A DNA stretch of 64,000 bases, taken from positions 5,009,196 through 5,073,195 of the forward strand of contig NW_004454166.1 of NCBI RefSeq assembly GCF_000283155.1, read 5' to 3'. Positions 34,914-47,639 of this stretch are shown piece by piece. Within the stretch, counting starts at the first letter, position 1; each line of letters begins with the position of its first letter. Position numbers and translations under genes: made by a program. The notes under the pieces are model-generated. The model did no database searches, was not told the origin of the DNA, and was given only the letters and a program-made list of their open reading frames with translations. This stretch comes from Ceratotherium simum simum. Its lineage: Eukaryota; Chordata; Mammalia; Perissodactyla; Rhinocerotidae.

Positions 34914-35184
34914 CTCACATAGGTTGTTTTTTTTTTTTTTTTTGTGAGGAAGATCAGCCCTGAGCTAACATCCGATACCAATCCTCCTCTTTTTGCTGAG
35001 GAAGATTGGCCCTGGGCTAACATCCTTGCCCATCTTCCTCTACTTTATATGAGATGCCGCCACAGCATGGCCTGACAAGTGGTGCGTCGGTGTGCGCCAG
35101 GATCCGAACCTGTGAACCCTTGGGCTGCTGAAGTGGAGCGCGCGCACTTAACTGCTGTGCCACCGGGCTGCCCCCTCACATAGG
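34914..35184 (-). mobile_element. ERE SINE, reversed, with 10-bp target duplication
   Basis: The copies CTCACATAGG (34914-34923 and 35175-35184) flank a reversed ERE with a long T run. The body 'ctgagctaacatccgatacc' and the head 'cactgaactgctgtgccacc'-like sequence ending 'accgggctgccccc' are visible. It lies 130 bases after the exon 7 donor. Confidence 0.93.
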
Positions 35185-35334
35185 CTTTTTTTAAATTGAG
35201 ATTTTTATTGAGACAATTGTAGATTCACATGCAGTTGTAAGAAATTATACAGAAAGATCCCTCATATATGCTTTTAAAATCCGCTTTACTTCTCTAGAAT
35301 CTACTATTAACAGTTGCCCTCTGTGCATAGGTCT

Positions 35335-35640
35335 TTGAACCTTATTCCCTCTGCCTGGAACTCTTCTTTGCCTAATATTCATCCTGTCAGTCTCAGCTTA
35401 GAAGTTATTTCCTTTTGGGAAGCATTCCTTGACCCTTAAATCTAGGTTAGGAGCCTCTCTTATGAACCCCCCCATCCCATAACCTACTGTAATTGTAATT
35501 GTCTTTTTTTTCATCTGTATCCCTGTCTAGACTATGAGTTCTGTGAGGACAGGAGACTGTATCTGTCATGTTCCCTTTTCTGTTCGTAACACTTTGCAGG
35601 ATGTCTGCACATACTTAGGTGCTCCATATTTGTCAAAAGA
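35335..35640 (+). mobile_element. L2 3'-region relic
   Basis: The text 'ttccctctgcctggaactct', 'gggaagcattccttgaccct' and 'tgagttctgtgaggacagga' is a good L2 3' series in sense orientation. A 156-codon frame starting at 35534 runs through its end and carries no domain. Confidence 0.75.
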
Positions 35641-36002
35641 ATGGATGCAGCTCAAAGAAGCTGTAGGATTCATTTGTACAAGTCTTACCTGTAGTAAAGG
35701 CTGGAGCAGAGATTGGATTCCAGGTCTCTTGACCTCAAGTCCCATGCTCTTTCACTTCTCATCTTCATATCTGTTGTTTCATTACTCTGAGGGGCGAGGA
35801 CCAGTGGGAACATTGAGGCTCAATGAGGTTATATCTAGTGAACTGAAGCAGGTCTACATCTTGGGACTCCTAGAACAGGACTTCTATATAATTGCTCTTT
35901 CAGCCATGCATCATCGACCCATTTGTTTGGTTATACTAATGGACAATTTTTTTAGATATGTGATCTACCTTTTATGCCTAATTTCTAAAAAACATGTAAA
36001 AT

Positions 36003-36120
36003 GAGAATAATAATGGTACTTATCTCATAGGGTTTCATAAAAATTAAATGAGATACATGTCAAGTGCTTAGAACAGTATCTGATATACTCATATGTGCTC
36101 AATAAGGGGTAGCTATATTA
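36003..36120 (+). mobile_element. MIR SINE, 3' part
   Basis: The text 'gagaataataatggtactta', 'aaattaaatgagatacatgt' and 'gtgctcaataaggggtag' is a MIR 3' part. Confidence 0.7.
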
Positions 36121-37419
36121 TCATTGAATAATTTATTTCCCTCACTTGAATTATGTCAAACCTGAATCCATTATAATCTATTAGCCCTTGAAATATTAGT
36201 TGCCTATGTTGATTAAAGTGCTGTATTTAAAATAGGAAATCTCCTGTATTCCCATAGGAGATATAATAGATCAGCCCCAGTTTTGTTCTCTGTACTGACA
36301 GTACCTGACCAAAATAGGAAGGATATTTTTCAGTAGGTATAAGCTCATGCTTACAGCAATTTGGGGAATTGTGTATGCCCAAAATACTTGTCTGCCTTTG
36401 ATAAAATCTCAGGGATAATTTAGTGACTAGGCCACTTTTGACATACTGAAAATTCTTTACACGTAAGAATTGATCTGTAACGCAAGCTATCATAATCAGT
36501 AAATATAATTTATTATGTGCCTACTTTATACTGGTTATTTTACCAGACACTGTTGGTGGAAAGAAAGATATAATATGTGACATCCATCTTTAAAGAGCCT
36601 GTGATATAATTTCTACTTCTAACAAAGTAGAAATTGGTTATTGTCATAAATGTATTGTGGTGAAGAAGTGCAGTGGGAATTAAGAAAAGAAGAGATTACT
36701 ATCTGGTGGGAGATAGTGAGGATCTGAGAAACTTCCTGGAAGAGGTGGAATTTGAGCTGAACCTTGAAGGACAGTTAAGATTTGAACAGAGGTCAAAAGG
36801 ATATTTAAGGAGGATGAGAGAGCATGAGCAGAAGTGTGAATGCAAACATTACAGTAGGATGTGTTGGAGAATGGTAAGGAATCCTTTTTTGGCTGGGGAG
36901 TAGGGGCCTTAACAGGTAGAAGTGGAAGGCAAGACTAGAAAGATAGTCTTGGGGCCAGATCGTGTAGTGTCTTGATTGCTCTGTTATCCTGGAGAATTTA
37001 AACTTTATTTGCAGGTAGTGGGGAGTCATTAATATATTTGAAAAAGGCTATGTAGTTAACCAGTTGAATGAATGATACCTGGCAGGAACATTGTGCTTAT
37101 TATATATGTTGGACTGGAGGCAGGGAGATCAGTTAGGTAGACTCAAAAGGAATAGACTTCTGTTTAGATATGAGGGATAGAGAGTTCAAGCTCAGATGAC
37201 TTGGATGATGGATTCTATTTATAGAACTAAGGATATTGGGAGGGGAAAGGTGTAAGGTAAGGGAGGAGTTGATGGTGGAGGTGATTAATTTTATTTTGGA
37301 GTTCGTGTTGCTTGTGGAACTCATGCAGGTGGCTTTGTTTAGCATAAATTTGTGAGCCAGTCCTTGGATAGAGAGGTGATAGCTGAAGTCAGGGAATGAG
37401 TGAGCGAGACTATAGAAGC

Positions 37420-37629
37420 TGCATTGTCTAGTACAGTATACACTGGCTACATGTGGCTATTTAAATTTAAATTCATTAAAATTAAATAAAATTAAAGATT
37501 TTGTTTCACAATCATACTATCCCTATTTCAAGGGTTCGATAGCCACATATGACCAGTGGCTACCATAATGAACAGCACAGATATAGAGCATATCCAGAGG
37601 TGCATAAGGTTCCAGTGGACAGCACTGTT
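37420..37629. mobile_element. hAT-Charlie-like MITE
   Basis: The ends 'gcattgtctagtacagtata' and 'ccagtggacagcactgt' are inverted relative to each other. The inner text 'ctacatgtggctatttaaat' and 'gatagccacatatgaccagt' forms a large imperfect hairpin around an AT-rich centre. This matches a common non-autonomous mammalian hAT family. Confidence 0.7.
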
Positions 37630-38329
37630 ATTTAGAAAGGACAGGAGGCCCAGTTTAGGATGAAGCAGAAGGAGGATCCAGAGGAAAAAACTAAGAAGAG
37701 TACAGTAGCACAGAAGCCAAAAGGGAAAGGTTGGCTAGTAGTTTAAAATACTGCATAAAGGTATTAGAGGATGAGCATTGAATTTGAAGACAAGGGGATC
37801 ATTGGTAGTCTTGAATTACGGAGTTTCTGTAGAGTTATATAGATGAAATCCAAATTGTGAAGGAGTTAAGAAGTTCCTCTAATAGTGAGGAATAGAGGTC
37901 AAAGGTAACTCTATTTTGTATTTTTACCCCATTTGCTTTCATTTTTTGTTCTCACAAGCATTTATAGGAGGCCCTTAGTAAATAGTTGTGTCCCCAGTAC
38001 ACAACCAAGACTAGGTAGGTCGGCAGGGAGCTAGGGATGGAGGCTACAAAGTGAAAAGCAGGAACACGGCATCAGCAGGAAGCTAGAAAAACTGGAAGAT
38101 GGTGCTCAGTAAGAAGATCTTTTGAAGTTGAGCTCTTGGAGAAGAGTGCTTGTGTTTGAATGTCCAGCACGGTGGCTGAATTAGTGCTTTCCTTGGGCTG
38201 TTGGAAAACTTTTGGTAAATAGTGAAATTGCAGTGTTAGAAGCTTTGTTTTAGATGTTGAAGTCATAAAGGATATGATGGTTGAGCGTGAGTGTGTGGGA
38301 GATGGGTATGTGACATTTAAAAAACTTGA

Positions 38330-38600
38330 TCGTAGAACATTTTAAACATGTAAGCAGAATAGTATAATGAACCCTCATGTACCTAATACTCACCTTCAGT
38401 GGTTGTCAGCATTCTGTCATTCTTGTTTTGTCTGTATACCTCCACCCACTTGATTGTCATTATTCTTATTTTACAGATGTCTTTTTGAGCTGTAATTTAC
38501 ATGCACTGAAATGCACAAATGTTAGCTATCAATTTTGACAGATGGATACACCCCATGTACACTACACCATATCACAATCTAGAACATTTCCCTCTACCCA
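38330..38600 (-). mobile_element. L1M 3' fragment, antisense
   Basis: The text 'agaatagtataatgaaccct', 'catgtacctaatactcacct' and 'tgacagatggatacacccca' matches the reversed 3' region of an old L1. Confidence 0.55.
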
Positions 38601-39350
38601 GGAAGTTCCTTTGTGGTGTATGACATTTTAATGTGGCCGTTTTTATTTTCAGCCTGAAGTCTAACCATAACACCTTTTTATTACCAGGACATTCTCGCTT
38701 CGTTCCTGAGCTTCACCCCAGGCAGCCTTCACCCCTCTTTGACCTCATTCTCTCTGTAGTCTCTACTCCTGCTGCCCAGGGATACCAGAGACACCGAGGT
38801 GTCAGTATTGTTGTTTCCATTACTTGGTGGCTGCTGTTTATATATTTTAATACAGCTCTTTTGATGTGCCCTTTTTAAAATGATCTTGATAAATTTGCTT
38901 CATCAAAAGGTAAGACTGTGAGCCAGGTGCTAAAATCATTGAAGGAAGTCTGAGAGTAGGTGTTGTGGAGCGTGGTAGAGTCGTGATGAGGATGGTTAGA
39001 AGGCCGTGTAGGTGGATGGCACAGACCCCTAAGAGAGGAGGGTTGTTGGGAGACGAGAGTGGAACGCTGATCTGGAGGTGACAGTGGTAAGCACGGCAGG
39101 GGAGGGTGGAAGGAAAGGGGATGTAGGAGGTGATGTGGTCTTGGTACATCCAGGAGATGAAAGGAGTACTTTCTAAGGGAATAGCTGAGGTAGTGGGTGA
39201 GTTTATTCACATTAGAAAAGATGTCTCGCTGGGCAGAGTGGAGCAGTTAGGAAAAGAAGGGTTGGTGTGGAGAACAGTGGGGTTAGAATGACAGAGTGGG
39301 AGGTGTTGGAGGGTAGGTAGGCGTTTATACCTAGATAGATACTTCTTTGA

Positions 39351-40055
39351 TGGGGTCCAAGGAGACGGGGGTTAGGGAAGGATGCGTGGAGGGATACGTT
39401 AGTGATGAAGCTTGGGGTGCAGGGTGGTATAGGGGAAGCAAGAAAGAGTATATTGAGTTTTTTAACTGTAAATAATGAACCCTAGAGTTACTGATGTGGT
39501 ATTGATGTCGTTGTTGTGGCCTCAGCAGTTGACCTTCTTGGTTGTTAATAGCAACTCCTCGTGCTTTATTTCGGTTGTACATTGATGGAGCAGGACAGAT
39601 AGCCAGTGGAACATGCCTTTGCAGATGAGCCATCTGGCACTGGGTTTTCTTATAACGTCATCACTTAGAACCATACTCCTTTGTGTTTGAAAACACTGCT
39701 GCTGGTGGTGGATTTATTTCTGAATGCTTCTGTGGGGGAGGGAGCGACTGGGTGACCAAGTATACTCTTTATATTGCACACACACAAACATTGTTCAGAC
39801 ACTGGCACTGCAGCTGTTGTTCCTGGAGCCTGTCACCACTTGCCTGAGGGCATTGTTTAGACAGGACCATTCTGTGCCCAGTTCTTGCTGTGCGGAGGCT
39901 ACATCTCTGCTGTGGTTTCTGAAAACATGCTTTATTACATCTTTAAAGCCTTTTTATCTTTCCTTTTTGAAGTGATGTAATTTACTTTGCCTACAGAGCG
40001 AGTGCTTGGACATTCCATTTTTATCCATTCCCTGCACATCTCCCAGGGAGCTTGG
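39351..40055. other. TMEFF1 intron 7 segment; nothing recognised
   Basis: This stretch has a more balanced base composition than its neighbours. I see no exon borders with coding similarity and no repeat I can name. Confidence 0.45.
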
Positions 40056-40059
40056 TGGC

Positions 40060-40200
40060 ATGATACTGTGTGGAGTCAGGCTTGCTCTACACTTAAAGGC
40101 TGTGTGGCCTGATTTCTCTGAGCCTCAATGATCACATCTATAAAGTGGGGGCAGTAATATCTACTGCCTGGGATTACTCTGAATATTAAATGCTTTATCA
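40060..40200 (+). mobile_element. MIR SINE
   Basis: The text 'ggctgtgtggcctgatttct', 'tctgagcctcaatgatcaca' and 'tctataaagtgggggcagta' gives the 3' half of a MIR. Confidence 0.65.
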
Positions 40201-40344
40201 CTGAGTTCATTATTGATGTTATTATGGTGATTGTTATTACTTTTCTTTTCTAGTGTCATTGTTGGTAGCCTGGGTGTGCTCAGAGGTCCACTTCTCGACA
40301 ACATGTATAATATGATTCATGAGTAACATCAGTAGGATAGTCAT

Positions 40345-40560
40345 CCGTTCAACAATGATTAATTGAGTGCCGTCTTATGTGGCAGGTGCTTTCACAGATT
40401 TGTGTTGTTATTTAATCCTCATCACAACCGTGTTGTTCTCATTTGGCAGATGAAGAAGCTGAAATGGTGAGATCTTGTGGCTCATGTAGAATGGCAGAGA
40501 AGGACTAGAATTCAGACTTTCTTACCTAGACTCTGGTGCTCTTTCTCTGTATCACAATTA
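40345..40560 (+). mobile_element. MIR SINE
   Basis: The text 'gattaattgagtgccgtctt', 'tatttaatcctcatcacaac' and 'gaaggactagaattcagact' follows the MIR order. Confidence 0.75.
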
Positions 40561-40599
40561 TTCCAGAATTCTCTTCTGCCCCCTTGCTTGCTTGCTTTA

Positions 40600-41155
40600 C
40601 TTAATTTCCTGGCTTATTTCAATTAACATAATGTCCTCAAGCTTCATCCATGTTGTAGCAAATGTCAGAATTTCCTTTCTTTTTAAGGCTGAATAATATT
40701 CCATTGTATGTATATACCACATTTTATTTATCCGTTCATCCTTTGATGAACGGGTTGTTTTCATGTTTTAGTTATTGTGAATAATGCTGCTATGAACATG
40801 GATGTATAGCTGTCTCGTTGAGATTCTGCTTTCAGTTCTTTTGGGAATATACCCAGAAGTGGAATTACTAGATCATATGGTAATTTTATTTTTAATTTTT
40901 TGAGGAACCACCATACTGTTTTTCACAGCACCCGTATCATTATACATTCATATCAGCAGTGCACAAGGGTTCCAGTTTCTCCAGATCCTCACCAACACTT
41001 GTTATTTTCTGGTTTTTGGATAGTAGTCATCCTAATAGGGATGAGGTGTGCTATCTTGTAGTTTTGATTTGCATTTCCCTAATGCTTAGCGATATTGAGC
41101 ACCTTTTCTTGTGTTTGTTGACCATTTGTATATCTCTTTTGGAATAGAGCCATTT
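40600..41155 (-). mobile_element. L1MB-like 3' UTR, antisense
   Basis: The classic text is well preserved: 'ctgaataatattccattgta', 'tgtgaataatgctgctatga', 'atacccagaagtggaattac' and 'tttgcatttccctaatgctt'. Confidence 0.85.
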
Positions 41156-41689
41156 TACGTAATTCTGTATGAAGAGCATCTTCGATAAAGAGAACACTTC
41201 TGTCTACTAAATGCTTAAATGTACTGGGCTTAGTTCTGGGTGCCACTCTTAAAGAGGGTTGTTTCGAACTTTCTAAAGGATGGGGACTGGGGAAGTTTGA
41301 CCTTAAAAAGTTGGTGGGCAGTGGGTTAGGGGTGAACAGACTTGGGGAAATCTATACAAAGTTAAAGAAAGATGTCATTCAACATAAGGAAAATTTGATA
41401 ATATTGGAATTAACTATACTATCTTGAGTTCTTTACCTCTGGAAGTGTTAGAGTAGAAACAAGATCTTGGTGTTATAACTAAAGGGATTCCTTCATCAGA
41501 CCAGTGGCCTCCAGGGAGTTTGTGAGCTCATTTACTGTCTAAGCACCTTCAAGCCCTATTTAGTTTTTGTGTATCTCCAGTGTCTGTTCGTACTGCTGAG
41601 CTCCAGCTTGGCTGTTTGTTGCCACAAGTTTGGATTGTGTAGTCACCTGGTCCTCCTGGTTCCCCTGCCCCTGTATCTTGCATACTGGT

Positions 41690-41930
41690 ATCCAATTAAT
41701 TTTTTAAATAGCTTTTTGATTTATAGTTTACATACCATTAAGTTCACCTGTTTAAAGTGTGCAAGTCAATGTTTTTTTAGTATATTTACAGAGTTGTGCA
41801 AGCATCACATTATAATCTAATTTTAAACCATTTTCATTACCCGAAAAGAAACCTCACACCCCTTAGCAGTCATTTCCTATTCCTCATAACCATCTGCCCT
41901 GGGCAACCACTGTCAATTAATTTTTTATGT
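41690..41930 (-). mobile_element. L1M 3' end, antisense
   Basis: The text 'atagctttttgatttatagt' at the terminus, then 'acagagttgtgcaagcatca' and 'cgaaaagaaacctcacaccc', matches the reversed 3' end of an old L1. Confidence 0.7.
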
Positions 41931-42184
41931 AAAACATGGCTCTCATTGTGTTGCTCTCTGACTAGGAGGTCTTCAGTGTCTTCCTAGTCTGTATTATTAA
42001 GAAAACGTTTCTCACCTGGAGTTAAAATTTTTCTGTAATCTGATTTCAGCTTTTATTTCCAACTTTGACTTAGACCCTTCCCCAGTCTGAATATAACAGC
42101 TCTTGGTAGGTTCATCTACTCCTTGTTCTTGAGAATGATATGTGTGTCATACCTTCCTTTTGGTTTCCACCATTCGTCTATCTA

Positions 42185-42500
42185 AATCTATCTATGCTTT
42201 GAGACCTAACTTGAGTTCTACCCTTTCTATGAAACCTTCCCCGAGTAGTTTTGCCTACAGTGATTTCTCCTTTGAACTTGAACTTCTATAGCACCTAGTA
42301 TTGTAAGACCTTCTTTTGGCATTTAATTGTAAACTGTCATGGGGGACCCCTTCCCTTGTATTGTTCAGCTTTTTGTGTATATATGTTGATTCTCTAAATT
42401 GATTATAAGCATCTGAAGGGCAGGAACCGTGTATACTTTTTCTTTGTATCTTCTTAGCTTAGCTGAGCATATGGCTATACACAGAAATGGTGTATAAGTG
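42185..42500 (+). mobile_element. L2 3'-region relic
   Basis: The text 'ctatgaaaccttccccgagt', 'cttctatagcacctagtatt' and 'taagcatctgaagggcagga' follows the L2 3' order. Confidence 0.7.
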
Positions 42501-43274
42501 TAATGGAATGAATAGTGTTGGCATTGAGCAGAATGCTGAATTTGGACTCTGTGACAGCCACAGACTTCAGTCTTGTTAGACATGTCCATGTTTTATATGG
42601 CTTTGCTCTGTCTGGAGCTTGATACCATATTCTTTCATTAATTCACTCAGTAAACACTGTTGGTGCCATATTTTGTCTATTAATTTCTCAAAACTCTGTT
42701 CTTAATTTAGTTAACTTTTTCTTATTGCTGTCATGTAGCTGAATTCTCTGAGAGCTTTCAGCTCTGCATTATTCTTGCAATTTCCTGTTGTTTATAGGCC
42801 TTTTCACATGGAAGAGTAGTATATTACCACCAGGTCTCTAGACCTAGGCAGTCTTGTTGTTGTGCACATTATAGAACTTTATTATTATAGGTTGTCACAT
42901 AACCTCAGTCTCCATAATCCCGTTATTATACTCTCATGGTGTATCATTACCACAAAAGTGTCATGTTTGGAGAAGTCGCGGGGCAATGAGTGCTGTGGGA
43001 GACAGTTGCATTCCTCAAGTCACTTATGGCTTGATTGTGAATGTAGAATAGCATTTTTAGTTTGAAACCATAGCAAGGAAAGTGCTACATTCTAAATGTT
43101 AGAATTATGAAGAAATGAATAATACAAACAGATTCTCAAGGAGCTCACAGTTTCATTGTAGAGATGAGGGTTAAATAAAATATATTATTAAAATTATATG
43201 ATTAAATTTATAATTATATGATTAAATTTTAAATATGATTAAAGTTAATTTCCCGATTTCTTTTTACTTTTATA

Positions 43275-43549
43275 AAAATATAGCTACTAGAGGGGCTGGC
43301 CTGGTGGCGTAGCGGTTAAGTGCACACGCTCCGCTTCGGCAGCCTGGGGTTCACAGGGTCGGGTCCTGGCACAGACCAACGCACCACTTGTCAAGCAATG
43401 CTGTGGCGGCGTCCCATATAAAGTAGAGGAAGATGGGCATGGATGTTTGCCCAGGGCCAATCTTCCTCAGCAAAAAGAGGAAGATTGGCAACGGACATTA
43501 GCTCAGGGCTAATCTTCCTCACACACACACATAAAATATAGCTACTAGA
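43275..43549 (+). mobile_element. ERE SINE with 17-bp target duplication
   Basis: The copies AAAATATAGCTACTAGA (43275-43291 and 43533-43549) flank a full ERE. The head is 'ggggctggcctggtggcgta' followed by 'gcggttaagtgcacacgctc', and the tail is an (AC)n run instead of pure A. The perfect 17-bp duplication suggests a young insertion. Confidence 0.97.
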
Positions 43550-43964
43550 AAAAGAAATTACATATATGTCTCATATTATACTTCTCTTGGACAGTGCTGA
43601 TCTCCTTCACCTCCCTTAGAGAGAAGAAGTGATGTGACCAAGGTCGCAAAATAGCAAAAATCTCCTTAAAATTGAGGACTTATATGTTGGATTTCTTGAC
43701 TTCTTGTTCACTTCTCTTTCTAGGCATAAATTAGTACAATGTAAATACATAAATTTTGAGGTAAAATGGCATCAGTTTGGTCTTTGAGAGATGACATGAT
43801 CTCTCTGCTTTAGTTATCCTATCATTGAGCTTAGTAATCATTAAAATTTTTTCCTTTTATATGTAAATTTTGATCTCCAGATAATCTACGTTTTTAGTTC
43901 TCAGTTTTTTCACACTGGGTGCCTCTATTCCCACTTCCCCCACGCTCTTCCCCTTCCCATACAC

Positions 43965-43994
43965 GTGTGTATATATATATATACACACACACAG
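43965..43994 (+). repeat. TA/CA simple repeat
   Basis: A short (TA)n run passes into (CA)n. Between the ERE and this repeat I see nothing to name. Confidence 0.8.
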
Positions 43995-44104
43995 CCTCCT
44001 ATTTCGTTCCTTCTTAATGTATTTCCATTAACATTCTTCAAATTTGTTAACACCTTTCTTTATATTTTGGGGAGGTAAGCCTTTGCTGTTACGTGATGTG
44101 CTAT

Positions 44105-44310
44105 ATAGATAGCTGGTTGTTTTAGTCTCTTACATGCATTAATTATCTCGCATAATCCTCTCAAAACTGCATGAAGTGTAGGTCCTATTATGATCCTGAT
44201 TTCACAGTTAGGAAATCTCAGTCTTAGAGAGGGTAGTATGCTCAAGGTCACACAGCTAAATAATGCACAGAATCTGCAAGCTGGAACTGTAAGATAGAAA
44301 CGGCAGGAAG
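44105..44310 (+). mobile_element. MIR SINE
   Basis: The text 'ctcgcataatcctctcaaaa', 'tatgatcctgatttcacagt' and 'ctcaaggtcacacagctaaa' follows the MIR order. Confidence 0.8.
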
Positions 44311-44639
44311 CCTGGGAATTTTTCCTATGCGTGGACAGGCCTGTAGACATTGGGGAACTCTGGGTCCATAGAGCTGAGGATTAATGTATTAGTGTATATG
44401 CCAGGAAAAAAAGTACGAAAATCCATTACAAAATGTGTGGGTATGTGAATGAGTATGTGCGTATGTAAGTATATGAGAGAGAGAGAAATAGGGATGGAGA
44501 GAGAATGAATGAATGTATTTGATTTTGAAGACTGGGTCCCCATGTCTTCATCTTTCCTGCTCTTTCTATCTTTCCTTCCTGACTTCCTATTTCTGACAGT
44601 GGAGTTACTCACTACACTTCCATTTTCTTTACTTCAACT

Positions 44640-44810
44640 CGGTTCAGTTCAAATCAGTATACCTAAGTCTGAACAGATGTTCATCAACATGTTTACAATG
44701 GTTCTCTTTGGATAGAGGGATCTCAGGGGATTTTACATTTATTTTTTATTTGTTTTCTGTGTTATTTGAATTTTTTACAATAGCATTTACTAAGAAAAAC
44801 TAGAGAAAGA
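44640..44810 (+). mobile_element. Possible L1M 3' tail, sense
   Basis: The text 'atggttctctttggataga' followed by 'gaattttttacaatagcatt' resembles the last part of an L1M 3' UTR. Nothing is named between 44811 and exon 8. Confidence 0.4.
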
Positions 44811-45328
44811 ACAGCCAAAGCTATTTTCATTTGGAAAAAAATCAATAGTTTTCATTCCAAAAATAAACCTTTCACCCTAAAATTTCAGAATCCCATAACT
44901 TGCTCTCTGCCATTCCAGTGTTCTTTGGCCTCAATTTCATAGCCCTCAGGTGAGTGATTAGAGTAAATTAATTCTCCAAAAGCCAATGCTATATATACCA
45001 TCTCTCTGTCACAGAGGTGAGCTTTCTTCTAGAAATAGCATTTATTTCTTTAGCAAAGATAATTAGTTTCTTTGAGCAGATTGTTTTTAAACAAAGTAGC
45101 TTGTAGTGGTCACATCCTGCAGATATTTTCAAATACTTTGAATCTAAACAAACAGGTTGTTTGTGGCATAATGGGACCTTGGTTCTTATCCACCCACCAT
45201 CTGATAAATTTCCTTTCCAAATTAACCCAGTAAGGGGTGAATTTATTTGTTGTCACAGAACCTCTGAAAAGTCCATGTTTTTCAGTTTGCTTTTCACTGT
45301 TTATTCACCTGGTTTATGTTCTTTTAAG

Positions 45329-45452
45329 ATGCTAGTGATCAAAGAGAAGATGTTTATATTGGAAACCACATGCCTTGCCCTGAAAACCTCAATGGTTATT
45401 GCATCCATGGAAAATGTGAATTCATCTATTCTACTCAGAAGGCTTCCTGTAG
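45329..45452 (+). CDS. TMEFF1: TMEFF1 exon 8 (start of EGF-like module)
   Basis: The acceptor is TTCTTTTAAG and the donor is GTAAGT. Phases are 1 in and 2 out. The exon encodes 41 residues, beginning DASDQREDVYIGNHMPCPEN and including GYCIHGKCEF and STQKASC. These give the first four EGF cysteines. EGF modules of this family are distant from true ErbB ligands. Confidence 0.97.
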
Positions 45453-46861
45453 GTAAGTCAGTACCTCCAGATCAGAGGTGAGAAATTTTTCCATCGGTGG
45501 TCACTGCTCTATAGAGGGCAATGAAATGTGTGTACTAAATATTATCAGAAAGTAATATTTATTTGCTGTAGAGAGGTAAAAAAACAAATTAGCGGCATCA
45601 TTTGGAAAAAAATTGGCAAGTAATATGCAAAAACAAAATCAAATGTTGTATTAGGGGTTTGAGATTATGGGCTGACCATTTTTAATATAATGTTATGTAT
45701 TTTTTAATATAAAAAATAAATGTGCTATATTCCAACACTATTTTGGTTTTTAGGCGATCTGTCACAAGGTGGTTGAAGGACTAAAGAATGTGTTAAGAAC
45801 AGAGAACATGTAACTCAAAATATATACTAAAGTGGATTTCTAAAAATAAGGGGATGGGGATGTTAGAACCAGGTGTGATGTGAGAGATGGAAATGGAAAG
45901 GGTGTAAATCTTCCCTCTCTGAGTCCAGAGAGGCTGTGTGACTTGTTCAGGATCAGCAGCAAGTTAGAAATAGAGCTGGGACAAAACTAAAGCTCAGATT
46001 TCCTGATACTCAACCTAATTTCCTGATACTCAACACTAATACGTTAATCCTCAGCTCTGTGGACCCAGAGTTCCCCAATGTCACAGACGTTGGTCTGTGT
46101 CTGTCTACTGATAACGCTTGTGCTGCTGCTGCTGGGACCTCATCCTCTACCTCAGATTGGTCTAGGTAGCCAGGTAATGTTTCTGTAGACAAGGGGAGAT
46201 GGCTCTCATTCTGCTCATTCCTGCCTCCCACAGGTTGCCAGAATCCTTTTTTCCCTTTGTTAGTCAAAACATCAAAACATGGACAAATATTATACTTTTC
46301 TTTTGTGCTATCAACCTAGAAGCCAGTGAATCTTTCTCTCTAAGAAGTAAAAGAAAGCTATTGGAAATCAGGTCTCCTGGTCCCTCTACTCCTTTAGCTT
46401 CCCTCTCGGACTCTTTCTTTTTCCTCCTCTCTTCCTATTAAAAAACAAAACAAAGCACTATAAACTGTTAATGGTTAAGTAATTCTTTATTAAATTTAAG
46501 CTTTTGGCTTTTTCCTGATTGAAAGTTCTCCTTGTCTTTGAAGGAGCTAGCTACCCCTCACCCCTCTTTTTCCCGAACATTTAAAAAATACAGCTGTACA
46601 AAAGAGAACAAGCCAGTAAAATTAATCGACATGTAACATTATATTAGGCCAGTTTTAAAACAAAATCATACAGTGAATTGCTCATTTGTCTCACAGTGGC
46701 ATACATATCTTGATACAAGTTCAGATCGTGTTGTTCTCTTAGGATGGGGCATCTTTCAAGATACCTACATGAGGGGTGAGAGAGGATGATGTCCTGATAA
46801 TGAAGTGATATCAGGTCACTTTGTAGTATTTTCGTAATTGACAGTAAGAGGATTGAATTGT
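45453..46861. other. TMEFF1 intron 8, 5' part; nothing recognised
   Basis: A short MIR-like phrase ('gactt gttcaggatcagcag' area, near 45940) is the only hint. A local 18-base repeat, 'atttcctgatactcaac', occurs at 45998 and again at 46018. No exon is seen. Confidence 0.45.
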
Positions 46862-47085
46862 GCAGTGGTTAAAGGCTTTGGAATCAGATACACCAGATTG
46901 GCCAGTGATCAGCTATGGTCTTTGGAAGTTACTTAAAATTTTTAGACCTCATTTTTCTCATTTCTAAAATTGTAATAATAATAGTGCCTACCTCTGAGTG
47001 TTGTTAAAATTAGAGGAGATAATATATGTAGAGCGCTTAGTGCACCTGGTGCACAGTATGTATTTAATAAATAGCAATTGATATT
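46862..47085 (+). mobile_element. MIR SINE
   Basis: The full MIR order is readable: 'gtggttaaaggctttggaat', 'taataatagtgcctacctct' and 'gtgcacagtatgtatttaat'. Confidence 0.85.
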
Positions 47086-47099
47086 TTTAGGTGGGGACT

Positions 47100-47185
47100 C
47101 AGTTTTGTTCACCGCTGTCTTCCTAGTACCTCGCATAGGACCTAGCCCAGTATCTACTCAGTAAATGTGTTTTGAATGACATGAT
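47100..47185 (+). mobile_element. L2 3'-end relic
   Basis: The text 'tgttcaccgctgtcttccta' and 'ctactcagtaaatgtgtttt' is an L2 terminus in sense orientation. Confidence 0.65.
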
Positions 47186-47639
47186 GATTATCAACTTTTC
47201 CCTCTTCTCTAGACCAGAGGTGTTTCTTAAATGCTAAAGAATCTCTTTTCTGTACACTTATAAACCCTGAAAAGCAGTTGATGTTTTTTCTTCTGTCTGT
47301 GTATTTCAGTGTCATATCATTAGGCCATAACGTCACATGCACCTCCGTAGTAGGTGAGTGTGTTTGGGTGGCAGTAAACAGGCAAGGGTGAACAACCTTT
47401 AGCCATAGTCCTACTATTAGGTTAAAATCTTCTAGCATTATCTCACAATTAATTTGTTTGTTTACTTAATTATTTCTTACTTTGTACCAAATTTTATCTG
47501 GCACTGGGATCTCAAATTGGAATATTCCAGGGATCCATGGATCTTGCCTTTAAAAAAACATACAATCTGATGGAAAAGACTGACAAATAATAAGCAGTTA
47601 TAATTTGAAAAATGCTGTCATACATGGATACACACAAGA

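Larger units (their letters stand above)
36660..39350 (-). mobile_element. L2 LINE, antisense, decayed and interrupted
   Basis: On the + strand the reversed L2 reads from its 3' region ('cttcctggaagaggtggaat', 'ggggccagatcgtgtagtgt', 'ctggaggcagggagatcagt') towards its 5' part ('gacaaggggatcattggtag'). It is interrupted by a hAT MITE at 37420-37629 and by an L1M-like 3' end at about 38330-38600. The purine-rich text at 38900-39350 is probably more of it. Frames on the minus strand here are remnants or chance. Confidence 0.55.

Noticed and set aside
35534..36004. A 156-codon frame on the + strand, one of the longest in the window
   Set aside because: It runs through an L2 3' relic and unique intron sequence; no domain, no splice or promoter support.
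38875..39633. Minus-strand frames of 100 to 111 codons, rich in His, Pro and Ser
   Set aside because: They overlap a purine-rich, probably L2-derived stretch; no family similarity was recognised.
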